Source: Hydrangea macrophylla (lineage: Eukaryota > Streptophyta > Magnoliopsida > Cornales > Hydrangeaceae). Taken from it: a stretch of DNA of 64,000 nucleotides. The stretch covers positions 112,647,251 through 112,711,250 of the forward strand of contig CM066984.1 in assembly GCA_033977485.1 (NCBI GenBank). The letters run 5' to 3'. Position numbers and translations under genes: made by a program. Below the pieces are notes generated by a model. The model was not told the DNA's origin. It was given only the letters and a program-made list of their open reading frames with translations, and made no database searches. Every line of letters starts with the position of its first letter. Position 1 is the stretch's first letter. Positions 11,204-24,641 of the stretch are shown piece after piece.

Positions 11204-14042
11204 TGTCACGCCCCGACGTAGCATAAATAAGGAAAGCGTTTAATTTCCTTTATGGACCCGTAGGTCGCGACAGTTTGAAGGATCGATTCCGTCCCAAACG
11301 TCAAACAACAAAACATATAATCAGAGTAAAGCAATCAAGGCTTACAAAAATTTTCTAACTTATTACATCTTATGATACGGGGTCAACTAAGGCACAGACC
11401 GCCTTAAAGTAAAACAATAACTTAATGTCTGTTACAGTCATCCTTAAAACAAAGCAATTTCAAGACTTAAAACAGATAAACTTAAAGCATAAAATAAGCA
11501 GTTTCTTTATTCCAGATGCAGCCATTCTCAATTAGCATAGTCGTATGATTCCTCCTGATTGTAACCTGAAAAGCCTGAACACGAATGTCCAGGACGCATC
11601 AACGTCGTCAGCTTCAAGAAGCTGGTGAGTATTAAAACATGACTCTAAATGTAAAACATACCCATTTACCTTTTTCCATTATTAAATTACAGAGAGAATT
11701 CACTTTATAAAACAACAAGGAATATAATAAAAGTTGTTCATTCATAAATACAGATACTCGTGAAATGAGACAATGCACCACACTCATCTCGCCGACTCTT
11801 TTCTCTCGACATCCACAACAACCCACTATCCTACTCCTGGTATCTTTGAAACACTCAGATAGCCACACTTTAGCAACGGGGCGCCAGGGAGTGTCCAGTT
11901 TGCCTCACACTTTGGTCCGGGGTACCAGGGAGTGTCCAATGCCTCACACTTTGAATACCCTAACCGCCATGCAAATACCGGGGCAACCCCTCACACAGTA
12001 TCCAGACTTGAGTTATCAGGGAGTGTCCGTAGGCCACACTTTAGCACTACCATGGGTGCCAGGGAATGTCCGAGTTCGGCTTCACACACTTTAACGCTTC
12101 CATGGGCGTCAGGGAGTGTCCTTATTTGCCACCGTCGCATTTCAAAGATACCCTCTTCCACAATCGCAACCACAACCACAACCACAACCACAACCACAAC
12201 CACGACCACAACCACAAACTCATACTCAACCACAACCACAAACACAAACTCATACCCTTTCCACACTACCATTACTCTTTTCCACACAGACTGACACCCA
12301 TATGCATGTACCACTGACCCACATGAATGGTATGCACTTAAACAAAAATGCTGAATTAAGGAACAACACGCGTACGGGAATTAATGAGTCATACTAAAAT
12401 GTTTTAATCACTTAAACATAACCAAATAGAGTTCTGATCAACTAAATTCCCAAATAGAGCCTTAACAGTATATAAATTTCACCCAAACAGTCCTTTAACA
12501 GAAAAACAGACAAAAACAGAAACTGCAATACCTCGCGCGCGCGGGCCGCTCGCGCGAAGGGTCGCTCGCGCGGGCCGCTCGCGCGATAAGCCCATTTTTC
12601 CTTTATTAATAAACTTTTCTTTCTGCCTGAGGAAAACAAGGTCGCGCGCGCGGATCGCTCGCGCGAAGGGGTTCTCGCGCGACCCTCGCTCGCGCGACCA
12701 GCCAATTTTCAATTATATATATATAAACTCTTACGTCTGCCTGGGGAAGCCTACCTCGCGCGCGCGGGCCGCTCGCGCGAGGGGTCGCTCGCGCGATTCT
12801 CGCGCGCGCGATCGTGGCGCGAGATGAAGCTGAGGCTTCATCTTCTCCGCAGGAACTGCTCTGGTTCAGTAAAACAGGGGTCTTTTTGACCCATTTCAGT
12901 TCTGTAAGTATGTATGTCAAGTTATATATGGATCTCTTCCTTTTTCAACGAGGATTAAGAATCTATGATCAATTTAACATGATTCTAACTATAACTCTCC
13001 AATTTTATGATAAACTAAAACATGTCAAAATTTAATTTCTAATATACTTTGTGGTATGAACAAATTAGGCTCTATAACTTCAAACTTGACATGTAGGATG
13101 TATAATCTACCATATTCATCTCTAAAAACGAATTTAGATTAAGGTTTGAAAATCTTGATTTCAAGCTATGAATTTTCATACGTAAAATTTCCATGGAGGT
13201 TTATACATTAAGCTACCCAAGTCAGTAAACACCATATGAATTACATTGAGAGTGAGTTAATAATACTCACAGAGATATAGATAGAAGAAATTGTTTGAGA
13301 AAGAAACCCAATAAGAAATCCAAATGAATTCCAAGCTTCCAAGCTATGGAGAGAAGAGCTCTTCTCTCTCTCTAAAATAAACTGTGTTAACTCTCTGCAC
13401 TTTCTCTTGATATATATATATAGAACTATGTTTGTGTGTATCTTGTAGAAGTACATATATATATACTGTATGTGTGTGTGTATAGTTCTTGAGAGAACAA
13501 GAGAGAGTGAGATAGAGATTGAGAGAATTGAGAGAGAATGAGAGATCACTGTGAGAGTTATACATATATAAACAGTTAAACAAAATTGTGTAGGCTCCAA
13601 GCAAGACACAGGAAACGCACGGTGTGGTTGAGCCCACGTGCTCCCACACCCAAAACGCGGTAGAGATGCAGATTAAAACATAAATTGATATTTTCGGGGC
13701 GCGGTGGTCACCACAAAAATACAGGAAATTCATTTTGACTTAAGAATTGATTTCCTGGTTTCATAAAAATACTGTTTGAGTAAAAAGGAAATATTTCCAC
13801 CGTTTTGAAATACAGATTTTGAAATCCACACCAGTATTACTAACTTTTGTAAAATTGCAGTTTGGCCCCCAATAGAATTTAAATGTGAATTAGATAAGAA
13901 ATAAATATTCCAAACAAGTGACTGAAAATAAAATAAAATAAAAGCAGACAATGCTAATAGAATTTAAATATGCCAATGCAAATACACATAAATTAAATAT
14001 GGGCATGACTTTTTAAATTAAATGGAAATGCAGGTTATTACA
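11204..14042 (-). repeat. E2 3' LTR (low-coordinate copy)
   Basis: The 2839-bp copy holds, in + coordinates, five degenerate ccagggagtgtcc blocks with cacacttt (about 11886-12120), a caacca microsatellite (about 12168-12245), a CG-rich palindrome array (12532-12815), and AT and GAGA microsatellites (about 13370-13570). Confidence 0.95.
12532..12815. repeat. CG-rich palindrome array in E2 LTR (CGCGCGCG, ctcgcgcga)
   Basis: Three clusters of cgcgcgcgcgggccgctcgcgcga-like blocks (first about 12535, second about 12640, third about 12755) are separated by AT-rich DNA. The other LTR has an extra ggccgctcgcgcg unit in the third cluster (19854-19905). This is the only CpG-dense DNA in the window. 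Confidence 0.85.
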
Positions 14043-14056
14043 CCCTTCCTCCCTTA
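14043..14056 (-). other. E2 polypurine tract
   Basis: On the minus strand a purine-rich aagggaggaaggg lies directly before the 3' LTR. It is the expected primer for plus-strand synthesis. Confidence 0.8.
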
Positions 14057-14087
14057 AACAGGATTTCGCCCCCGAAATCAAGACTAA

Positions 14088-15011
14088 CTAGTCATGAAAC
14101 AACTCTGGGTACTTCTTCCTCATATCAGCTTCAACTTCCCACGAGGCTTCGTTCTCGTCATGGTGATTCCACTGAACCTTCACCAATAGAATTTCTTTGT
14201 TCCTCAGCCTCTTGATACTTTGATCCAAAATCTTCACGGGCCTTTCTTTGTAAGAAACGTTATGACTTGTCTCAATGTCGTCATAACTAACCACATGTGA
14301 GGGGTCTCGTATGTATTTCCTCAACATACTCACGTGAAACACGTTGTGAACCCCAGACATCTTCGGTGGTAGTGCCAGTCGATAAGCTACCTTCCCGACA
14401 CGTTCTAAAATCTCAAACGGTCCGACGAAACGCGGAGCTAGCTTTCCTCTCTTGAGACCAAAACTTACCACTCCTCGGGTTGGTGAAACCTTAAGGAGTA
14501 CGTGATCTCCAACACTAAACTCCAAATCCTTCCGTCGTCGATCAGCATAACTCTTATACCGGCTCTGAGCGGTTCTCATCCTCTCCTTGACCAAAGTAAT
14601 CTTCTCATTGGTTTCTCTAACCAAGTCTGGTCCCAACAACTCTGTATCCCCAACTTCAGCCCAACACAAAGGGGAACGACATGGTCGTCCGTACAGTGCT
14701 TCGAACGGAGCCATACCGATACTCGCGTGATAACTGTTGTTATCAGCAAACTCAACCAACGGCAAGTGCGTCTCCCAAGATTCTTCAAAATCGATCACAC
14801 AAGCCCTGAGCATATCCTCCATTATCTGATTAACATGCTCGGTCTGCCCATCTGTCTGAGGGTGAAACGCAGTACTCATCTTGAGCGAAGTTCCCATAGC
14901 TTCTTGCAGACTTTCCCAAAATCCAGAGGTAAAACGTGCGTCACGGTCTGACACAATTGACACAGGTGCACCGTGAAGTCGCACAACTTGTTGTATGTAC
15001 ATCCGGCTCAT
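14088..15011 (-). pseudogene. E2 integrase, catalytic and C-terminal part
   Basis: Minus strand, about 308 codons. It shows the integrase core second Asp (VSDRDARF) and the Glu region (HPQTDGQTEHVNQ), then the conserved GDHVLLKVSP and FHVSMLRKY blocks and a chromodomain-like C-terminus (WNHHDENEASWEVE), typical of chromoviruses that target heterochromatin. It is out of frame with the upstream pol segment by one base near 15012-15016, where a stop (TAG) follows MTYR. The first integrase Asp lies in the other frame. Confidence 0.88.
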
Positions 15012-15016
15012 CTTCT

Positions 15017-16861
15017 CTACCGGTATGTCATACTATAAGCAATGAAATGAGTTGACTTCGTCAATCGATCCACGATTACCCAAATGGCGTCATGATTCTG
15101 CTGCGATCGAGGTAATCCTACTACAAAATCCATCGTAATGTGCTCCCACTTCCAACCAGGAATAGGTAGCGGTTGCAACAATCCTGACGGTCTCTGATGT
15201 TCGGCCTTGACTTGCTGACATGTCAAACACTTGGATACAAATTCGGCCACGTCTTTCTTCATACCTTCCCACCAGAAATTTCTCTTCAAATCTTTGTACA
15301 TCTTCGTTCCTCCCGGGTGAACTGTATATCTCGACTTATGTGCTTCTTCCAGGATATCCTTCCTTAACTCTTCGTTACCTGGCACACATAATCTATTCCT
15401 GCACCGATATCCTCCATCGACTCCCACTTTCCATTCTGTCGAATCTTTTTCTGACATCTTCATGAACCACGTCTGAAACTTCTCATCTTCTTCCTGAGCT
15501 CCAATGATGCGGTCGATAAGAACAGGCTGCAGGATAAGACATCCGAACAATTGTCCTTTTCCTTCTTCAGCACTCTGTACATCGAATTCCGCCAACGTCT
15601 CCAAAGCTCGCCACTCTCTAACCATCAAGGAGGCAATCGTCCCACGAGTCTGTCGACTCAGGGCATCAGCAACCACATTAGTTTTACCCGGGTGGTATTC
15701 TAACGTGAAGTCATAATCTTTGATCAGCTCCATCCATCTGCGCTGTCTCATGTTCAGCTCTTTCTGTGTGAACAAATATTTCAAACTCTTGTGATCGGAG
15801 AACAAATCAAACTTCTCACCGTAGAGATAGTGTCTCCAAATCTTGAGTGCGAAAACTACTGCCGCCAATTCCAAATCATGAATGGGATAGTTCAACTCAT
15901 TCGGCTTCAGCTGTTTGGATCCATAGGCGATCACCCTGCCATCTTGCATAAGTACACACCCTAACCCTTGGTATGATGCGTCACTAAAGATAGTGAACTT
16001 CTCATCGGGCTTGGGTATTGCCAGTACCGGTGCGGTAGTGAGTCTCTCCTTCAACTCTAGAAAGGCTCGCTCATGCTTCTCTGTCCATTCAAACTTCAAA
16101 TTCTTCTTCGTCAACCCAGTTAAAGGTGCTGCTATCTTTGAGAATCCCTCAACGAATCTCCTGTAATAGCCTGCGAGTCCAAGAAAACTCCGAACTTCTG
16201 TAGGGTTGCTCGGTCTAACCCAGTTTGATACAGCATCGGTCTTGGATGAATCCACTGAAATTCCTTGAGATGATACTTTGTGTCCCAGAAATTTCACTTC
16301 TTGCAACCAGAACTCACACTTACTGAACTTGGCATACAACTGATGGTCCTTGAGCGTCCGCATCGCAATCCGTAGATGTTGCTCGTGTTCTTCTCCTGAC
16401 TTAGAATAGATCAAAATATCATCAATAAAGACGATGACAAACTGATCTAAATAAGGCTTGAACACTCTGTTCATCAAATCCATGAATACTGCCGGGGCAT
16501 TCGTCATTCCAAACGGCATCACTAGAAATTCATAATGACCATATCGGGTTCTGAAAGCAGTCTTAGGTATGTCTTCTTTTCGTACCCTCAACTGATGATA
16601 TCCCGACCTTAGATCTATCTTGGAAAATGTCGTAGCTCCTTGTAGTTGATCAAACAAATCATCAATCCGAGGCAAGGGATACTTGTTCTTGATAGTCACA
16701 CGGTTCAGTTCTCTGTAGTCGATACACAATCTGAGTGTCCCGTCCTTCTTCTTTACTAATAACACCGGTGCTCCCCAAGGCGATGTACTTGGGCGTACAA
16801 AACCTAGGTTCTCGAGCTCTTGAACTTGTTCCTTCAATTCCAACAGTTCTGTGGGGGCCAT
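15017..16861 (-). pseudogene. E2 reverse transcriptase, RNase H and integrase N-terminus
   Basis: The open frame is 614 codons on the minus strand. RT motifs are [20 protein letters not shown] and FIDDILIYS (about 16410-16434). RNase H motifs are [12 protein letters not shown] and [13 protein letters not shown]. The integrase HHCC finger ends in CLTCQQ, followed by the first core Asp in ITMDFVVG. It begins within the conserved [10 protein letters not shown] block because a 1-base insertion near 16861 shifts it out of frame with the protease part. Copying of E2 would need enzymes supplied by a relative. Confidence 0.9.
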
Positions 16862-17628
16862 TCTTGTAGGGAACCTTGGTGATCGGTACGGTACCCGGTA
16901 TAAGCTCGATACAGAACTCTATACTTCTCTCGGGCGGTAGACCAGAAACATCTTCAAACACTTCTTCGAAGTCCTTGACTACAGGTATAGATGACGCTGT
17001 CACCTCTGTACTGACGACTTCGATGTTGGCTAAGCATCTCGTGAGGAACATATCTCCCGTAGGGTTACATTGAAAATCAAAGGGTTGATTCTCATTGTCG
17101 GGGAATGTAATTCTCTTCCTCGCACAATCCAACTTTACTTGATTCTGAGAGAGCCAATCCATTCCTAGGATTACGTCGAACTCCTTCATCGATAGGACAA
17201 TCAGCCTTGCAGGGATCCCATGGTCTCCAAGCCGCAAGGGAAAATCCTTGCACACGTGTCCTATCTTGACTGCGGCTCCTAATGGTGAGGTAGCCCTCAA
17301 AGCTTTCTCCAAACGATGAGGTAAAATACCCAAGGGTAGCTAACCTCCTCTTGTCCATCTCATTGTACTGAACAACGTCGAACATGCGGTCCATCCTTCT
17401 CAACCACTGTTCCGCTTTCCAGGGCTCCGCGGTACCCGCAAACTACTCGGGCCTGAGCGCACGGAATCTCTCCAGCAGCTAATCACCAGTTTGGCGGTCT
17501 CGTTGGTTTTCATTCGCATTACTAACCCTCTTGAGACGTTTGACAAAGGCTTCAAACATTTCTGTGGGACCGGCAGCCTAAGGTGCCTCCTCATTTAAAT
17601 TGCTGTTCCTCCTTGGTCTCCCAGCCAT
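16862..17628 (-). pseudogene. E2 gag stump fused out of frame to protease remnant
   Basis: The start is the ATG at 17628 (MAGRPRRN, as in Tekay-type gags). Two in-frame stops follow within about 50 codons, then the capsid start (AGTAEPWKAEQWL, up to about 17345). The sequence then jumps into the back of the protease/pre-RT region ([20 protein letters not shown], 17333-16862). The rest of capsid, both zinc knuckles and the protease DSG active site are missing. This is an internal deletion with a frame change at about 17340. Confidence 0.85.
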
Positions 17629-18267
17629 TCTTAATGCATGATAATGATAAAAACATGATGATCATGCATGAAGCAGTAACATAAAGTAGTTTAAACAATG
17701 ACGACATCCAAAAAGAGTAAATATCGCTATATCACCTACTCGTATAATATCATAAGCATATAATAAAATCCAAATAAGCAACATATATCAAGTACACATA
17801 ATACACCAAACACGCAGTCGAACTAGGGCTATCTAATAGCAAGGAGGTCGTATTCTTATTCTTGTTCTCCATACTCTGGGCTGTGGGCCATGCTGACTGT
17901 TCCGAGATTTGACTCAGGAAGTTCGTCAGTGCCTAAGCTATTTATGAGGGCTATGGTATGTCTTAACTCCTTAGAAGCTCGGCTACTATCTGTCTGTAGG
18001 GGCATCATAAGTTATGGCCATCTCGGCTAATTCTAAATGGGTACGTCTGAAGATATATGGAAACTGCTATCATTCTTGTCGATGTGACAAGACAATCGTG
18101 TAATCATTTCTATGGCGAGACCAACCTAGAGCTTAGTTTCTGAAATAAGGATAATCCGTACTAAACTTAAAACTGGAACTTGGTTGTATAGCTTAGTAAA
18201 ACTTAAGGGTAACCTGTGTTACTAATTTGTGGCGTGAATAACCGAGCCTGGTCAATCTAGGTAACCT
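17629..18267 (-). other. E2 untranslated leader
   Basis: This noncoding DNA lies between the primer site and the gag ATG in element orientation. I see no ORF or known motif. Confidence 0.6.
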
Positions 18268-18280
18268 GGCTCTGATACCA
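18268..18280 (-). other. E2 primer-binding site
   Basis: ggctctgatacca on the + strand is tggtatcagagcc in element orientation, 8 bp inside the 5' LTR. It is complementary to initiator tRNA-Met. Confidence 0.88.
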
Positions 18281-18288
18281 CTAAATCC

Positions 18289-21134
18289 TGTCACGCCCCG
18301 ACGTAGCATAAATAAGGAAAGCGTTTAATTTCCTTTATGGACCCGTAGGTCGCGACAGTTTGAAGGATCGATTCCGTCCCAAACGTCAAACAACAAAACA
18401 TATAATCAGAGTAAAGCAATCAAGGCTTACAAAAATTTTCTAACTTATTACATCTTATGATACGGGGTCAACTAAGGCACAGACCGCCTTAAAGTAAAAC
18501 AATAACTTAATGTCTGTTACAGTCATCCTTAAAACAAAGAAATTTCAAGACTTAAAACAGATAAACTTAAAGCATAAAATAAGCAGTTTCTTTATTCCAG
18601 ATGCAGCCATTCTCAATTAGCATAGTCGTATGATTCCTCCTGATTGTAACCTGAAAAGCCTGAACACGAATGTCCAGGACGCATCAACGTCGTCAGCTTC
18701 AAGAAGCTGGTGAGTATTAAAACATGACTCTAAATGTAAAACATACCCATTTACCTTTTTCCATTATTAAATTACAGAGAGAATTCACTTTATAAAACAA
18801 CAAGGAATATAATAAAAGTTGTTCATTCATAAATACAGATACTCGTGAAATGAGACAATGCACCACACTCATCTCGCCGACTCTTTTCTCTCGACATCCA
18901 CAACAACCCACTATCCTACTCCTGGTATCTTTGAAACACTCAGATAGCCACACTTTAGCAACGGGGCGCCAGGGAGTGTCCAGTTTGCCTCACACTTTGG
19001 TCCGGGGTACCAGGGAGTGTCCAATGCCTCACACTTTGAATACCCTAACCGCCATGCAAATACCGGGGCAACCCCTCACACAGTATCCAGACTTGAGTTA
19101 TCAGGGAGTGTCCGTAGGCCACACTTTAGCACTACCATGGGTGCCAGGGAATGTCCGAGTTCGGCTTCACACACTTTAACGCTTCCATGGGCGTCAGGGA
19201 GTGTCCTTATTTGCCACCGTCGCATTTCAAAGATACCCTCTTCCACAATCGCAACCACAACCACAACCACAACCACAACCACGACCACAACCACAAACTC
19301 ATACTCAACCACAACCACAAACACAAACTCATACCCTTTCCACACTACCATTACTCTTTTCCACACAGACTGACACCCATATGCATGTACCACTGACCCA
19401 CATGAATGGTATGCACTTAAACAAAAATGATGAATTAAGGAACAACACGCGTACGGGAATTAATGAGTCATACTAAAATGTTTTAATCACTTAAACATAA
19501 CCAAATAGAGTTCTGATCAACTAAATTCCCAAATAGAGCCTTAACAGTATATAAATTTCACCCAAACAGTCCTTTAACAGAAAAACAGACAAAAACAGAA
19601 ACTGCAATACCTCGCGCGCGCGGGCCGCTCGCGCGAAGGGTCGCTCGCGCGGGCCGCTCGCGCGATAAGCCCATTTTTCCTTTATTAATAAACTTTTCTT
19701 TCTGCCTGAGGAAAACAAGGTCGCGCGCGCGGATCGCTCGCGCGAAGGGGTTCTCGCGCGACCCTCGCTCGCGCGACCAGCCAATTTTCAATTATATATA
19801 TATAAACTCTTACGTCTGCCTGGGGAAGCCTACCTCGCGCGCGCGGCCCGCTCGCGCGAGGGGTCGCTCGCGCGGGCCGCTCGCGCGATTCTCGCGCGCG
19901 CAATCGTGGCGCGAGATGAAGCTGAGGCTTCATCTTCTCCGCAGGAACTGCTCTGGTTCAGTAAAACAGGGGTCTTTTTGACCCATTTCAGTTCTGTAAG
20001 TATGTATGTCAAGTTATATATGGATCTCTTCCTTTTTCAACGAGGATTAAGAATCTATGATCAATTTAACATGATTCTAACTATAACTCTCCAATTTTAT
20101 GATAAACTAAAACATGTCAAAATTTAATTTCTAATATACTTTGTGGTATGAACAAATTAGGCTCTATAACTTCAAACTTGACATGTAGGATGTATAATCT
20201 ACCATATTCATCTCTAAAAACGAATTTAGATTAAGGTTTGAAAATCTTGATTTCAAGCTATGAATTTTCATACGTAAAATTTCCATGGAGGTTTATACAT
20301 TAAGCTACCCAAGTCAGTAAACACCATATGAATTACATTGAGAGTGAGTTAATAATACTCACAGAGATATAGATAGAAGAAATTGTTTGAGAAAGAAACC
20401 CAATAAGAAATCCAAATGAATTCCAAGCTTCCAAGCTATGGAGAGAAGAGCTCTTCTCTCTCTCTAAAATAAACTGTGTTAACTCTCTGCACTTTCTCTT
20501 GATATATATATATAGAACTATGTTTGTGTGTATCTTGTAGAAGTACATATATATATACTGTATGTGTGTGTGTATAGTTCTTGAGAGAACAAGAGAGAGT
20601 GAGATAGAGATTGAGAGAATTGAGAGAGAATGAGAGATCACTGTGAGAGTTATACATATATAAACAGTTAAACAAAATTGTGTAGGCTCCAAGCAAGACA
20701 CAGGAAACGCACGGTGTGGTTGAGCCCACGTGCTCCCACACCCAAAACGCGGTAGAGATGCAGATTAAAACATAAACTGATATTTTCGGGGCGCGGTGGT
20801 CACCACAAAAATACAGGAAATTCATTTTGACTTAAGAATTGATTTCCTGGTTTCATAAAAATACTGTTTGAGTAAAAAGGAAATATTTCCACCGTTTTGA
20901 AATACAGATTTTGAAATCCACACCAGTATTACTAACTTTTGTAAAATTGCAGTTTGGCCCCCAATAGAATTTAAATGTGAATTAGATAAGAAATAAATAT
21001 TCCAAACAAGTGACTGAAAATAAAATAAAATAAAAGCAGACAATGCTAATAGAATTTAAATATGCCAATGCAAATACACATAAATTAAATATGGGCATGA
21101 CTTTTTAAATTAAATGGAAATGCAGGTTATTACA
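18289..21134 (-). repeat. E2 5' LTR (high-coordinate copy)
   Basis: The 2846-bp copy is nearly identical to 11204-14042. It has a shorter caacca microsatellite by 6 bp and one extra 13-bp CG-rich unit. It is followed by TSD acctc at 21135-21139. Confidence 0.95.
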
Positions 21135-21139
21135 ACCTC

Positions 21140-24100
21140 CGAAGAGAGAGCAGCGAGAGGCAAGATCATTCCAACTCAGGCCGGGAGAGACCGCTTCTGC
21201 CGATACCGTTGTTTCAGGTATGATTCCCATTTGCTCACACCTAGCAAATGTACTTATAGATTCGGGATCCACACACTCATTTGTATCACACCACTTTGCT
21301 AAGAATTTAGATAAACCATTAGAGTTCCTAAACTATAATCTATCTGTTGCGATACCGTTGGGGGCTCCATTGGTTAGTTCGGGTGTGTTTAGAAAGTGTG
21401 AGATTAATGTGAATGGTAAAGAGTTAACTGTTGATTTGGTACCATTAGTAATTCAACACTTCGATGTTATATTGGGTATGGATTGGTTAGCGGCTAATCA
21501 TGCTAATATTGATTGTAACACTAAAGGAGTAGCATTCCGTATTCCGAATCAAGATGAGTTTTATTTTCAAGGTAAGGGTGTTGTATCACCGCCGTATATC
21601 GTGTCAGCTATTGAAGCTTGTCGCTTATTAAAGAAGGGTTGTCGGGGGTTTCTGTGTAGTATTCTTGATACTAGAGGTCCCGATTTAAAACTTGAAGATA
21701 TTCCGGTAGTTAGAGAGTTTCCAGATGTATTCCCTGAGGAGTTACCTAGTGTATTGATTGATCGAGAAATTGAATTTGGTATTGATGTTATGCCGGGAAC
21801 CCAACCAATTTCACGAGCACCATATCGAATGGCACCAATTGAGTTGAAAGAGTTAAAGATACAGTTGCAAGAGTTGCTAGACAAGGATTTTATCCGACCT
21901 AGTGTGTCCCCGTGTGGTGCACCAATACTATTTGTGAAGAAGAAGGATGGTACAATGCGGATGTGCATTGACTACCGGGAGATCAACAAGGTAACCATCA
22001 AGAACAAGTACCCATTGCCACGTATTGACGATCTATTCGATCAACTTCAAGGGGCTGAGGTATTTTCAAAGATTGACTTACGATCTGGGTACCATCAACT
22101 GAAAGTTAAAGCTAAGGATGTGGAGAAGACAGCCTTTAGGACCCGTTACGGGCACTATGAATTCCTAGTGATGCCGTTTGGGGTTACTAATGCGCCTGCT
22201 GCCTTCATGGATTTGATGAACCGTGTATTCAAATCATATTTGGATGAGTTCGTTATTGTATTCATTGATGATATTCTCATTTATTCTAAGAGTCCGAAAG
22301 AGCATGAACGACACTTGAGACTAGTTTTGCAGCGACTTCGAGAGAAACAATTGTTTGAGAAGTTGAAGAAGAGCGAATTTTGGTTGACGAGTGTCACTTT
22401 TCTAGGACACGTGATTTCTAAAGAGGGTATTTCTGTTGACCCACAGAAGATTGAAGCTGTTATGAATTGGTCAAGACCGACAAATGTGTCCGAGATTCGA
22501 AGTTTCTTGGGGTTAGCCGGATATTATCGAAGGTTTGTTAAAGACTTTTCTAGAATTGCAACGCCAATGACAAGGTTGATGAGAAAAGATGTACCGTTTG
22601 AGTGGAATAAGAAATGTGAAGATTGTTTCGTAGCATTGAAGAAAAAGTTGACTACGGCACCAATACTTACAATTCCAACAAGCACTGAAAATTTCAGAAT
22701 ATACAGTGATGCTTCGCACCAAGGCTTGGGATGTGTTTTGACACAAGATGACAAGGTAATAGCCTATGCTTCAAGGCAGTTGAGACCTCACGAGAAGAAC
22801 TACCCGACACATGACTTGGAGTTAGCGGCGGTAATTTTTGCGTTAAAGATTTGGAGACATTATCTATACGGGGAAACTTGTGAAATCTTCACGGATCATA
22901 AAAGTCTGAAATACCTATTCACTCAGAGGGATCTTAATATGAGACAAAGAAGATGGTTGGAACTCATGAAAGATTATGATTTAAAAATTCAGTATCACCC
23001 GGGAAAAGCCAATGTAGTTGCCGATGCCTTGAGTCGGAAGTCGTCAGAAAACTTAGCTTATGCCTTGACTGGACAGGAAAAGTTGATAAAGGAATTTGAA
23101 CAATTGAAGCTTGAGGTAGTTCCTAAAATTAGAGGTGGTTTAATGGCTGCGATCGTGGCACAACCAAGTTTAATTGGTGAAATCAAGACTAATCAGTTCT
23201 TAGATCCAGAATACAAGAAGATTGTGGATGAGTTACCAGAGGAGAGAAGGCCAGAATTCAGTTTCCAAGATGGTGTTCTGAAATATATTAACCGATTATG
23301 TGTACCTAAAGTTGGAGATCTGAGAAATAAAGTTATGGAGGAAGCCCACAATACAAGATATTCTATACATCCGGGTAGTACCAAAATGTACAGAGACTTG
23401 CGAGAAATTTACTGGTGGAGTGGTATGAAGCGAGAAGTTGCAGAATTTGTGTCTAAATGTATGATGTGCCAAAAGGTGAAACTAGAACATCAACGACCCG
23501 GGGGAGAGTTACATCCTTTAGAGATACCAGAGTGGAAGTGGGAACATATTACAATGGATTTCGTCTCGGGATTTCCAAAGTCTCAAAAGTCAAATGATAG
23601 CATATGGGTGATTATAGACCGGTTGACTAAGTCAGCCCATTTCCTACCTATTAAGACCAAGGATCCATCGAAACTTGCAGAGATTTATATCAGAGAGATT
23701 ATTAGACTTCACGGAGCACCAGTGTCGATAGTGTCAGATCGTGACACTCGGTTCGTGTCAAGATTTTGGGAGAGTTTACAAAAGGCGATGGGAACATCTT
23801 TACATTTCAGTACTGCATTTCATCCCCAGACCGATGGGCAATCCGAGAGAGTAATTCAGATTTTGGAAGATATGTTGAGGGTATGTGTTATGGATTTCAA
23901 GGCCGATTGGGAGACCCACTTGCCTTTAATCGAGTTCTCTTACAATAACAGTTTTCAAACTAGCATTGGAATGGCGCCTTATGAGGCACTATATGGTAGA
24001 AAGTGTAGATCCCCAGTGTGTTGGACAGAAGTTGGAGAGAAACAACTTTTGGGACCAGAGATAGTGCAAATTACTACTGACAAGATCCGACTGATTAAGC

Positions 24101-24594
24101 AGAGATTACAAACGGCTCAAAGTCGTTATAAAAGCTATGCGGATACGGGTAGAAGACCGTTGGAATTTGAGGTGGGTGAATATGTGTTTTTGAAAGTATC
24201 GCCTTCAAAAGGCATAACACGTTTTGGTAAGCGAGGTAAGCTCAGTCCGAGATATGTTGGACCGTATTTGATTCTTAATCGAGTTGGGCCATTAGCTTAT
24301 CGATTAGAGCTGCCACAAGAATTAGAGAATGTTCATAATGTGTTTCACGTATCGATGCTTCGACGTTATGTGCCGGATTCGAAACATGTTATCATTCCGG
24401 AACCGTTAGAGATTCGGGAAGATTTAACTTATGTGGAGCATCCAGTGCAAATTCTTGATAGGAAGGATCAAGTATTGAGGACCAAAGTGATTCCCTTGGT
24501 GATGGTTCAATGGCGAAGCCATTCAATGGAAGAGGCTACTTGGGAGCGGGAGGATGAGATCCGAGCCAAGTACCCGCATCTCTTCAATTCTTGA
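21140..24594 (+). CDS. E1 pol: protease, RT, RNase H, integrase, chromodomain
   Basis: The frame is open from the TSD to the stop at 24592-24594; the first Met is at 21220, but this is the continuation of gag, not a separate start. The aspartic protease DSGSTHSF lies at about 21259. RT shows [19 protein letters not shown] and FIDDILIYS (about 22260-22285). RNase H shows [12 protein letters not shown] (about 22700) and [13 protein letters not shown]. The integrase finger ends at CMMCQ (about 23458). The DDE core is MDFVSG (23557), VSDRDTRF (23737) and the Glu of QSERV (about 23844). A chromodomain-like end EEATWERED follows. All catalytic residues expected for the family are present and there are no stops, so the enzyme set looks intact. 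E2 now separates it from gag and promoter. Confidence 0.93.
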
Positions 24595-24627
24595 GGTAAG
24601 AGTAAGTTTGGGGACCAAACTCCCTTT

Positions 24628-24641
24628 TAGGGAAGGAGAAA
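24628..24641 (+). other. E1 polypurine tract
   Basis: The purine run agggaaggagaaa directly precedes the 3' LTR; its orphan copy at 7475-7488 has one G/A change. Confidence 0.85.

Larger units (their letters stand above)
11204..21134 (-). mobile_element. E2: defective Ty3/gypsy chromovirus nested in E1, - orientation
   Basis: LTRs 11204-14042 (2839 bp) and 18289-21134 (2846 bp) read TGTCACGCC...GGTTATTACA on the + strand and TGTAATAACC...GGGCGTGACA in element orientation. A perfect 5-bp TSD acctc is present. The internal region is only 4246 bp: leader, gag stump, truncated protease, RT, RNase H, integrase with chromodomain-like end. The LTRs differ by about five or six substitutions plus two indels (a 6-bp caacca unit and a 13-bp CG-rich unit), so the insertion is young, yet the coding region is heavily damaged. 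Confidence 0.93.

Noticed and set aside
11932..12397. Overlapping long open frames on both strands (also 19017-19476)
   Set aside because: They read through the caacca microsatellite in the E2 LTR (poly-Thr, His-Asn, Pro-Gln in the three frames) and have no domain.
21140..24594. Endogenous pararetrovirus
   Set aside because: LTRs, polypurine tract, integrase DDE and chromodomain identify a Ty3/gypsy retrotransposon; no movement protein or viral coat features are seen.
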